A DNA stretch of 64,000 bases from Paragorgia papillata. Taxonomy: Eukaryota; Cnidaria; Anthozoa; Scleralcyonacea; Coralliidae. A model generated the notes under the pieces. The model was given only the letters and a program-made list of their open reading frames with translations, did not search any database and was not told the origin of the DNA. This document shows positions 43,681 to 55,000 of the stretch, piece after piece. Numbering within the stretch: position 1 is the stretch's first letter; the number at the start of each line of letters is the position of its first letter. The position numbers and the translations under genes were made by a program. The stretch covers positions 1,847,501 to 1,911,500 of the forward strand of contig JAWNZC010000102.1 in NCBI GenBank assembly GCA_035771165.1, read 5' to 3'.

Positions 43681-46600
43681 ATGTGTTCAGCAATGTATCT
43701 GGAACATTATTTAGATAGTAAGTGAAGTTTGATTTGTATTTAAAGCAATTAATCGGCTAAGGTTCGGTCTTGAAGTCTGTCATCAACTTGTCATGTTGTG
43801 ACTCTCATGGCAGCAATTTTCACGAATATAAAGACCCATGTTGTTTATATTTTTATTGAGACAACATTCAGCATTATCCACTGTATTTTATAGACAAAGG
43901 TTGACGTCTGTAGTTTACGTTTAAAGTATTAAAATAATGGCTTTAATATATTAAACTTTTCTTGAATTTGTGAAAAAAAATATATTGGACTGTTTCGTTG
44001 ACACTTTACAATGCGTTTGCAATACGATATAGAAAAGTTTAATATAATGTAGTGTACTGACAATAGGACACAAAATCCAATATTTTTATAAGAAGCAATT
44101 TCCCAGGATGCAAATAGAGATCTTAGGAAAAAATAAATAAAAATAAAGAATATAATTTGGATATAATATATATAATAATAATATATAATAATATATAGCT
44201 AAAAATTATTAAAAGAACTGAAAACTAGAAAAGTGATTTGTAAAGTTTTACAAATTGTTTACTAACAGATGCAATGTGAGTCTAGATGGGACAGGGGTGT
44301 TGGGGTATGCAAACCCAGTGATCCAATTTAATTTGAAGCCAAGTCAACAGATTCGTAGATAATTTTGCCAAAATTTGCAAAAGGCTCTAATATTGTGAAA
44401 ATGCAATCCCTGTCTGAACTAACTAACAAAATCTACAATTCAAGCCAAAAGATTGGATAAATCTTCATTATTTGTAGGATCTTGCAAATTTGTAAAGAAT
44501 ATCTGCCAGATCCCAAATTCAAAATGATTCATGAAAACTTGCACCAGTCACTTTGAATCAGAGAGAAAACTAGACAAATTTTAAACAAATCAGAATTTCA
44601 GCTACTTATATAATTTTGCTATACATGTACTGTATATTATACAATACCCTGGTTGCTATGCGTGTTTTCATTGGTTGTTGGCCATGATCTATTAGAGGAC
44701 AGACACATGGTCACATCAGATCATGTCAGCTGACTTGCTTTTTTCCCTATTGGCCAGTTATTTGACTGGTGTAGATCTGAACATTATTTTGAACCTTATT
44801 GAGATGATTCTTACTATTGTTTCTAGGTATTGAAAATTTACCATATGAATTGCAAAGAAATTTTACATTAATGAGAGATTTGGATAAAAGGAACCAAGGT
44901 TTGTGTTCAAACCAGAGAAGCCTTTTTATTTACTATTCTCTGGCAGTGTGCCAAAAAATTATAGATCTGATCACAAAAATCTTAGCTAGTATGAAATTCA
45001 ACTTGTCACATTTTTGAATTTTAGATCTCTTAAAAGAAATCGATGGAATGGCTGACAAGTACATGGAAGCAGTTCGTGTTTTGACACCTGTAAAGAAAAC
45101 GGATAAACTGAAGAAAATTGAAGAATCTTTTGCAAAAGCAAAGGAGCTCGCTGATGATAAAGTTCAGTTGGCTATGCAGACCTATGAAATGGTAAAGACT
45201 TGATCAAGCATTTCAACTTTGTTTTACAATATCAGACCAAAAACAATGTTTGATCAGTGAAGATTGATCAATTGGGGAGCATGGGTGGTGTGTGCTGTTA
45301 GCGCACTGCCTCTCACCAAAAAGTTAAGCCCGGTTAGATGGGGTTAGTACTTGGATGGGTGACCGCTTGGGAATGACCCCGTTGTCGAGAACTCATGTGA
45401 GTAGAGTTGTAGTTGATCTCTTCTGTGCTTTGAGGGTTTTTCGCCGTGTTCTCCGGTTTTCCTCCCTCCATAAAATCAACACCTAACATCTTAGCTGTGA
45501 TCCGTGGTCTGAACTGTGTCGTTGGCGGCTGCTTGGAGCACCTTTGATATGCCTCGACACAGCCACGTTGATTTGCGTCCTTCGCAATTCAGCCACTGGC
45601 TGCAAGTAAGGATGATTAGCCCCCAGTCCTTTATCCTTTATTCTTTATATTTAAGGTTGATAAACACATACGAAAATTAGATTTCGACCTTGCAAGGTTT
45701 GAAGCTGATCTTAAAGAACAACATGAACAAGAAGTTGCTGCATCAGAGTATGAAGAAGGTAAGAAATGAGTGATAAAGAGAAATTAAAGAAGATGGTGAA
45801 AGGCTCTGCTTGAAATGTCAGCAGGGCTTGAAATTTTCAATTTTCAGCAGTATCCAAGTGGGATTCCAGGTTTCTGAATTTAGTATCCCTCCTTCAGGGC
45901 CTGATTAAGCTTGTGCTGGGCCTGTGGCATATTTTTTCCCTACTGGAAGGGGGAGATGGGGAGGTGGCATGCGTGGAAGGGTGAAATCGGCACTTTAATT
46001 GGGCCAAACTCAGAGTCTCAGAAAGAATATATGAAGGATTAAATTTTGTTTCTTTTGTTCCTTGCACCTTAGTCCCATGTGTGTGTGTTTACCAAAAATG
46101 AAAATACACATCAATAATTTGGTCTGAAATTGAACACACTAATCTTGTACTCTTGTGTGAAACAACTGCTAATTACTAATCTATACAAACCTACATATCG
46201 ATAATAATCGCGTTTTCTGGGCCCCGTGGATATCGGGATACATACTGCAAATTTCAAGCCCTTGTCAGTATTTCTTATTTTTATCTACTTTTAATTATTT
46301 TTTTTAGAGAGTGAACATAAAACTCGAGGTGAGCAAAATTATTTTCTTCTTTTTTCTCCTTGTCCTTGCGTTAATAATTTAAATGAATTTATTACAGCAG
46401 TCATTTATGAATCAATTGTTATTAAAAGAGAGTATACAATTATTTATTTTCGTTTTTAACCAGGAAAAAGATCAAGAAAATCCAAAGGCAGAGGAAGTGG
46501 AGCTGATTCACGGAAGAAAAGAAGGTACTGTACCATCAAACATTGGCATTTCTTTTTTTGTTTTTTTAATCACTTCTCTAATTTTCTGATTTATTTTATT

Positions 46601-47728
46601 TCTTAAGATCTGAAGAGCCTGTTATTTCAACATTAGCTGCAGTGACAGCATTTCTTCCAAGTCCTGATGTCCAAGTGCTTGATATGCCTGTGGATCCAAA
46701 TGAACCAACGTACTGTCTGTGTCACCAGGTATGTGTAAAACCTACACACGTAAAAACACGCAAGCTGTTACATACCTGCAAGCAAGTTGTTACAAGGCCG
46801 TTCAACAGGCTGTCACCGTCATGTGTTCGCACTGGCTGTCCCAGTCTGTTAACATGTCTGTAACAGGTTGTTGACAACTTGTAACAAGGCTGATGACTCC
46901 AAGTAGACTGATGACAAGTTGTTCCAACAACCTGTTACCATTCTGCACTTAACAAGTTGTTAACAGGTTGATGCTAACAAGGTTGTAGCAGCTTCTTGAA
47001 TGAACAGCATTGTTACAACCTGTTAACAGCCTTGCTACTGTACAAGCCTGTTGCGAACACATCCTGTTGACAAGCTGTGAGATTTTTACGTGTGTACTAC
47101 AAATGTAGTTTTGGTCAGCTCAGGTAGGAATGGGTTAATGACTTGTTAATTCATTGCTGCCTAGGATGTTTGAGGGTTCTCTCTTTGATAAGAAAAAAAA
47201 TTAGTATTGAAGCAACCATATTTTCATTTTTAGGTTTCATATGGTGAAATGATTGGTTGTGATAATCCTGAGGTATATCTTAAAGTTTTTGATAATAATT
47301 ATAAAGTGAAACTTTTGAAAATAACAAAACTAAATTCTGGCACAATTTTACATTTTTATAGTGTCCAATTGAGTGGTTTCATTTCCCATGTGTTGGACTT
47401 ATTGTCAAACCAAAAGGCAAATGGTAAGCTTTTAACCTTTAGTCACGATGATAAATCCTTTATCACCTTCATGACCATTGATTAACCCTTATTTTCTCAA
47501 CCACGCAATTAACTTGATTTATGCGTGGTTGGGAGTAATTATTATTAATAAATAAACAACCGCGGTACATCGGAGAAAACCAAGGTGATCGTGAACTAAA
47601 GATGAGTTTTCTCTTTTCCTCCGTACTTCAATTTTCTCCATTTATTCCTGCATGTGATTCTCATGAATTTTATTTCTTGTGACTTCAGGTATTGTCCAAA
47701 GTGTAGCCAAGAAAAGAAAAAGAAATGA
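43681..47728 (+). CDS. ING5: Inhibitor of growth protein, ING4/ING5 type
   Basis: A PHD-finger subunit that, in ING4/5, brings HBO1/MOZ histone acetyltransferase complexes to H3K4me3. Exons: 43681-43717, 44827-44898, 45025-45191, 45656-45758, 46308-46328, 46464-46524, 46608-46728, 47234-47272, 47362-47423 and 47689-47728 (TGA). It encodes 240 aa, the length of human ING5. The start [12 protein letters not shown] parallels vertebrate [12 protein letters not shown]. The ING N-terminal helical domain spans about 1-117 ([33 protein letters not shown]). A basic Lys/Arg/Gly region ([13 protein letters not shown]) follows, then the PHD from about 186: [18 protein letters not shown] and [13 protein letters not shown], ending WYCPKC, all eight zinc ligands present. 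The polybasic tail is SQEKKKK. ING4 and ING5 cannot be told apart with certainty. A SINE fills intron 3. Confidence 0.93.
44636..44750. repeat. Dispersed repeat shared with 10370-10483
   Basis: ACAATACCCTGGTTGCTATG, TTGGCCATGATCTATTAGAG and GACAGACACATGG recur almost unchanged. It lies in ING intron 1, about 75 bp before exon 2. Confidence 0.7.
45274..45655 (+). mobile_element. 5S-rRNA-derived SINE, most complete copy
   Basis: GTTAAGCCCGGTTAGATGG, GGTTAGTACTTGGATGGG and TGACCGCTTGGGAA follow the internal promoter half of 5S rRNA closely. A leader GGTGTGTGCTGTTAGCGCAC lies ahead of it. The body includes CTCATGTGAGTAGAG, GAGGGTTTTTCGCCG, CTCCGGTTTTCCTCCCTCC and ATGCCTCGACACAGCCACG, and the tail is CCTTTATCCTTTATTC. 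It is in ING intron 3, and its tail runs straight into exon 4. Confidence 0.8.
46743..47096. mobile_element. TA-flanked MITE in ING intron 7
   Basis: TACACACGTAAAAA and TTTTTACGTGTGTA form the ends, a TA duplication with CACACGTAAAAA terminal repeats (Tc1/mariner-like). The interior is built from AACAAGTTGTTAACAGG-type short palindromes. Confidence 0.65.
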
Positions 47729-49055
47729 ACAAATTATGTATCATGCTTTTGTTCTCTCACCAAAGGCTTGGACACCTAATGCACCATTGCTGTAACATTT
47801 GCAGTTATTATACACAGTAACCTCTTATTCTGCAGACAGTGTCTCAAAAATGAGGAACATTGTTTTTTTCTAAGAAAAATTAACATCAGTTTGAAGAGTT
47901 TTAGCTCTAACATTAAATTTGGTTCCTAAATGGATTTGCATTGTTTGTACACTTAATTGTATATGTAAATTAAAAGGTGATAAACTGCTGAGATTTTTTG
48001 GTTTTACTCTGGTTGAAACATTAGTATTTCATTGGTAAAAATCACAGCAGACTGTTTACCACCTTTTCATGTCACTTACTACATGTATAATGCAAAATGC
48101 TATTAATTCTAACATAGCGTCACGATCGGGAATCGCATAGAAAATCAGCCACTTTCATGGAGTCCATGTGCGTGCTGGCTCAAGTGAGTTGTCTGCCGTG
48201 TATTGATGATGTTTACACGCAAGATATTCGTTCTACGCATGCCTAGCTAATATGGGTCAGTCCGTATTTTGCAAGCCTCGACAGCCACCATTTCCGATCG
48301 TGCTTATGGGGTGTTTACATGAGGCCAGCCTGAACTCAGGCTGGACTGAATTTTGCATTTTGGGTTTTGTTTAGGCTGACCTCAAAATTTTAGTTGGATC
48401 TAGTGGGTGACCAGAGTTTAGGCTGCTATGAACAAATCTCAGGCTGGCTCATGAAAACGATCTACATGTATAGTAAAAACACTACAACCAACCCAGTCCA
48501 GCCTGAGTTTGGGCCGTCCTCATGTTAACACCCCCTTAGTTAACATAACATCAATTCTTTGTGTATCTGTATATAACTTTTATTAATAATTATACATATT
48601 GATTTTATTAATAATTGTGATATACGTAAATATATATTATACAAGTGTTGATTTTTTAAAAATTTTTTTTGTGAAATACATAATGGTTTGAAGTATAGGA
48701 TACATTTAATTAGTTTCAATTAATGAATTTTTATGATAAGTTTCAAAATGTTCCGGGGGGTGAGGTTATTTTATATATTACGGGGGGTGTATCCAGTATA
48801 ATTGGTCACGTGGTGGGCATGGCGGGAGGTATGAATGGGGGACTGGTGCTGACTTGCTGATCTGAATCAAAGATGGCGAACTTGTCGTGAATCACGTTGG
48901 ACAACTTCTCTCAAGGTTTAAACGTTTTTAACTCAACTTTAGTGAAACTAAACCATCCAGAAACAAGCGAAAAACACAAGATACGACACCCCAAGATATA
49001 ATTTCGTGGATTCCTACAAGTATATTCCAGTTTTCGTAGCAAAAACCTGAGAGAA
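47729..49055. other. Intergenic region ING-ELYS
   Basis: It starts with the ING 3' flank. A fragment of the 120-bp repeat family lies near 47965-48065 (AAACTGCTGAGATTTT and its inverse), then the Harbinger-like MITE, then AT-rich sequence. The ELYS 5' UTR probably lies within the last 200 bp; no core promoter was identified. Confidence 0.4.
48307..48535. mobile_element. Harbinger-like MITE
   Basis: TGGGGTGTTTACATGAGG and CCTCATGTTAACACCCCC at the ends, with TTA on both sides (48304-48306 and 48536-48538). The interior has CAGGCTGGACTG/CAGTCCAGCCTG. It is unlike the GATTACATGG family at 7955. Confidence 0.65.
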
Positions 49056-52000
49056 ATGGCACGACCTTTGAGAGAGAGTACATCAAGCTGGACATCGGAG
49101 GTGAAACTCTACTCTAATTCAACAATAGAGTGTCTAGAAAGGTTTGATACAGCTGATGAGATGAGTGCAAGAATTTCAGGAAGGTCTAGTCGTTCTGGAA
49201 AATGGTCTTGGCTTGTTCGTGGCTCTGCGCTTGAAGTGGTTGACACAAGCACAAGTCAACGTCTTTCAGCTTGGCGATTTGGTTGGAGCACGACGAAGAA
49301 ACTATCGTATTCTATCAGCTGTGTCGAGGAATTCCCTTTCTCTGATGGCTTGTATTTGATAGTAGGACTAAGAAGCACTACGTCATCGTCTTTGGGAATG
49401 GTTTGTGTATTTGATCCTGTGTTATCTCGTGTGATCAAAGCCATTGAAGTACCACGAGCGGTGACATGTGTAGAGTGTGTGACAACAACTGGGGGAGCTA
49501 ATGCACCACAGCATGCAATAAGGTGTGGTTCTATAGTGTATAAATGAGAGCTAGGGGGTTGTACCATGTACAGTAAACTTCACATTGGCAAGTATGCCAT
49601 GTAAATGGATTGACTGACTAATTGATTGGTTGGTTGATTGATTGATTGGCTGATTGATTGATTGAAATGATTGATTGATTGTTTAATGGATTGATTGATT
49701 GACTGTTTGATTGATTGCTTGACTGACTGACTGATTGACTGACTGATTGATTGAGTGGTTGAGTGATTGATTGAGAGACTGATTGATTGATTGCTTGACT
49801 GACTGATTGATTGACTGACTGATTAATTTACTGATTAATTGACTGACTGATTGATTGAGTGGTTGAGTGATTGATTGATTGAGAGACTGATTGATTGATT
49901 GATTGCTTGACCGATTGATAGACTGACTGATTGATTAATTGATTGACTGATTGATTGATCAGACCAAATGATTGATGGATTGACTGATTGATTGATTGAT
50001 TGACTGATTTATTGATTGATTGACCCATCAATTGCATACTGTACAATCTAATTTATTTTCCAGTGGTCAACTACGCCTCTTGTTTGGTGTAATTGCTGTT
50101 GGTATGGAATGTGGCCATGTCTATCTTGTTGACTTGAGACTTGATGATGACATGGAGGAATTTGATGAATGGAACCCAAGTCATTTGCAAATTGTTGACC
50201 CAAGTAATTCTAATATCGCCAAGCTGCGAACAACAGCAAGATCAGACGGAGCACATATTGCTTTTGAATTAGGAGGTTGGCACAAGATTTTTTGCCTACA
50301 TTAAATGAATCATTTGTTGCCACAGTATTTTCTACATTTGAATTTACTCTTGTTTTGTTTTGTCCTTGCAGCTGAATGTCATATGTTAGGAAGCTTCTCG
50401 TATGCCACACCAGAGGGAGAAATACTCGCTAACTTTTCATCAAGTAAGCAAGCTGTATATTTAAAATAAGAAATGAACTGAAGAGAAACATCACGAGGAA
50501 TCAGGGAGATGGTGTGTGCTATTAGTGTATCATTCTTATTACTGAGAATGAAGTTAAGTTAAGTTAGGGTTAAATATTGGTTTGTTTATTCATTTCTTCT
50601 GTTTTCTTTGTGTTATGTTGTAGGTGAAATTAGCATTACAAGTTTAAAATATCTTCGTCAGCTGGGTTCATTAATTGTTGGGTACAGTTTTGGATGTTTT
50701 CAGATCTGGGACTTGGAGCAGCATTGTCGAGAGTAAGTTCTTTTGGAAATCTTTGGACGGGTGAGGAGGAGGACTGGGGAGAGTGTAGAAATGGAGGAGG
50801 GTTGGGGAGAGGGAGAAGTGGAGGAGGCCTGGGAAGAGGGAGAAGAGGAGGAGGCCTGGGGAGAGGGTAGAAGAGGAGGAGGACTAGGAAGAGGGTAGAA
50901 AAGAAGGACTGGGGAGAGGGAGAAGTGGAGGAGGACTGGAGAGAGGGAAGAGGAGGAGGACTGGGGAGAGTGTACATTTTTCCGGAGGGTTGTGGTTAGG
51001 TTTAGGTTCACCGGGGGTTTTGGTTAGGGTTAGGGTTTCCGGGGGGGTTAGTGTTAGGTTGGGGTGGTGGGTTGGGAATTAGTTTTTTAAAATTAACGAT
51101 TATTGGTAATTCTAGGGATTTCACACTTACTGATTATTGGTAATTCTAGGTAGGAGGATATGCTGTTCTGTTAGGGGTGGAACTCACTTGTAGTGCTTGA
51201 TGTTGGTCATGTGGTCCCTCTAACAGCCATCCCCATATAGCAGCCATTGAAAGACTTGGACTTATTAATTGAACCTATTTATTGCATATAAGTCATGTTT
51301 GCTTTTTCTATGATTATCTTTCAAGGTTTAGCAGTTCTTGTGGGGTCTATCGTTTACCAGTCACTCATATTGTTTATCAGGTATGCAATTATTCCAATTT
51401 TGAGCTGCCGTCGTACATGTGTATGTTTTCTGTATAAGGTGTAGTATTTTTACTTTGATTTGTGTTGTATTCCAGGAGCCTGAGAATGATCCTCGGTTGT
51501 GTTGTTATTTGTGGATTGCGCGAGCTCAGTCTGGTGGTGAAGAAATTGAAGAGTCTCCAACTACCATTACACTTTATCAAGTTATTTATGAAAGAAAGGA
51601 AAGCTTGCCAGGTTATGGAAGAGTTTTAAAGGTACAAGACTGTTGTCTACTTTGTTACTCTACTCTACTCTACTCTACTCTACTCTACTCTACTCTACTC
51701 TACTCTACTCTACTCTACTCTACTCTACTCTACTCTACTCTACTCTACTCTACTCTACTCTACTCTACTCTACTCTACTCTACTCTACTCTACTCTACTC
51801 TACTCTACTCTACTCTACTCTACTCTACTCTACTCTACTCTACTCTACTCTACTCTACTCTACTCTACTCTACTCTACTCTACTCTACTCTACTCTACTC
51901 TACTCTACTCTACTCTACTCTACTCTACTCTACTCTACTCTACTCTACTCTACTCTACTCTACTCTACTCTACTCTACTCTACTCTACTCTACTCTACTC

Positions 52001-55000
52001 TACTCTACTCTACTCCACTCCACTCCACTCTACTCTACTCTACAATTATATTGTATAGGAATTTTCTGGCTGTGGTGGTCGATTTGAACACCAGTTAACT
52101 GGAGATCCATATCACTTAGCAGATGCTACGTCTTGTGGTAGCAAAGTGTTGTGTTTTTACACCTTAGGTAAGACTGGCAATACTCATATACATAAGTTAT
52201 TGTCCTGCATTCTGAAATTAATTTTACTCTAATATGTTTTTCACAGAAAGAGATGATGCTGCAGTTGATGTGGTCAGACTGGATGACAGCTCGGATGATT
52301 ATGGTCAGTTTAGTGTTTTGTGTCGTTGTATTCTTTAGAAATCTATTACTGGAAAAAAGTAGAGTGTTGTGTAGGCAGTGTTTTAGATAGAGCAAAGTGA
52401 AAAGATGGTAGACTGCCGAGAATAGTTTTGATAACGAAATACTGACGTTTCAAATGGAGCCCTTCATCATTCACATTTTGTGGTGACCCCACATAGTGAC
52501 TTTTACAGTACCTTGGTTTTCTAGGTTTTCCTAGGTAAGCTTTGGCATACTACAATAGCTACTAATAACTGACCGCTGCTGACTGATAGCCTGCCAACTA
52601 CCCTCGACTGCTGCGAAGATACAGACATCACAGCAGACATCAGCGTACATGTCTCACACATGTAACTACTACCACTGCCAATGCTGCATAATTGTTGGTT
52701 AGCCAATGTTTTGCTGCGAATCGCATTTCTTCTCGACACCTTGCTTGATCAATTGTAACTTTCTCAGATTACCGAATGTGTTGTTTCACGTGTTTTCACT
52801 TTAAACCTTCCTCACTAAAGTAAACCTTCCTCCGGGTGGTACCCGCATACCCGCAGCTTTTTTCCAACTCTGGTGATAACCTTAGTTTATGATTGAAAAC
52901 TTGACTAGTTTTTACTTTAAACCAGAGTAGTACTATACATCATGTCTTATCCTTCACCTGGTTGCCTAAACTGTTTACTAAAGTGGGTTTTTTCTTGTTT
53001 TTCAGTGACTCGTGATTTAACTCTGGTAGCGTGTGTCTGGGAGGCTCCAGCCGCTGAACTCCACTCCAGTCCTACATGTCATCTGGCCGTGTTTGATATC
53101 AATCGCTGGTATCATTCTCAAATGCCAGCTACTATAAGGTAGGACAACCTAAGTCATTGTATTTGCAGTGTAAAGCAGTGAAAACACGTAATCTAGAGCT
53201 GTCTGAAAACCTTGCTATAGCTATGAACATTTTGCAACGGAGATGTAATAAATCTGAAACTCATTAATAATTCATGAAGAAAACACAAAGGAAATCAGTA
53301 CCGTGTCGGTGGTTTGGATATCGGAGGAAGAAATTACATAAATTAAGCAAAGTTTTACCTCGATTTTCTCTTAAAATACTGACTTGTTTGAGATGCTATA
53401 TCAAACACTTTTTCATCCGATATCCAAACTCGAGAAGTGGATTGAAAATCGTAGGCCGAGTTTTTTAACCAACTTCGAGGTGTTTGGATATCGGATAGTG
53501 TTTGATATAACATCCCAAACAAATCAGTATTTTAAGAGAAAATGGAGATGAAAGTTTGCTTAATTTATGGAATTTCTTCCTCCGATATCCAAACCACCGA
53601 CATGGTGTGATTTCCTTTGGTTTTTCTTCATGAATTATTAATGAGTTTGAGATGATAAGGCAGAGAATAGCAACTCTGCGTAAACGTCAAAAGAAATCGC
53701 AGAAATTGATTGAACAAAGTCGCGGGAATTTAGCAATGCCTACTCTACTGTCTTAATGTGTATTTTCCACTGCAGTATTACTGTATTATTAATGTATTAT
53801 TTTTACAGAGATGCCATGTACGGTAGCAAGGATCCAACATGCCCATTTTTCTCTGTCTGTTCATTGGCTGAAATATTGGACGCTGGAAATCCGGACGCTT
53901 TGGTTGTAAGTATACGATACTGCAGTGGTCAAGATTTTCGCCTGGGAATAAAGCTTATTTTTGACCTGTATTCGTTTTGTCGCTTCGCTACATCTTTTCA
54001 CGAACGCCCTGGGGACGAGGTTGCGTTGGTGCTTTTGATATGACCTAGGGAAAAGCGCGGGAAAAACAGGATTTTTTGGAGTTCAAATTACGTACAGTAC
54101 AATCCAAATATTGAAATATAGTAAGGTTTGAGTACTCAGTACTCGTTACGTTAGATATTAACCCTTTAACAAGGAATTTTCTTGACCCAGTTGACAAGTA
54201 AAATCGTTTGGCGTTAGCCAGAGTAAAATATATAGGGACAAAAATGTCCGATTGCCTTTTAAAGGGTTAATAAATGTTTTAAATAATGCCTCTCTTTCGA
54301 GTTTTATGCTATGCTCTTGTATTTACCACAAGATTCCGCTTTCCGCCTGGTGAATCTATTGTTCATTTCTCTCTCGTGTTGTTCCACAGGATGTTTTACT
54401 GCGCCCTAATGAAATTGGGAGATTTTCTTCAGTTTACGGAACCTCGCCAGAGCAATTCTTTTGGGCATCATCTTTGACTTTTGGTTAGTGTGGAAAATAA
54501 ATAGCTTATCTTGTCATGTTCGTCTTGTCATGTTGTTTTTTTCAATTATTGGATATAACTCATAAAAAACTTGGTATAAATGGTACTTCTTTTGGCTGTA
54601 GGAGCTGAGGTCTGGACCATACTTGTTAATCGATGGTTGACACTGTTTTTATCAGCATCAAAGTTTTATTTTTTGTTGTATCTTAGATATCATTTGTTTG
54701 ATGGAAACAGGAATTGTTCGTTCAAATTTTCACGGAACACAACAACAGGTAATAATAGTGTATACAACCATAGACAGAATCAGAGCAACTGTGTTTTCTA
54801 GGTCTGGGAGTAATATAAAAGTAAAGTGCTGTGTAGGCAGTGTGTTAGAAAATCTTAACGGTGGTGAACTGCTGAGATTTTAGAGAACAAAATACTGAGC
54901 TTTGGAGCTGGGCGGATGCAACTATCATTTCCATCCATTTTCTCCTTCAAGGTTTTGGACGAACTGAATCAGAAAGGTGTAACAGCGTTGAGTGAAGCTC

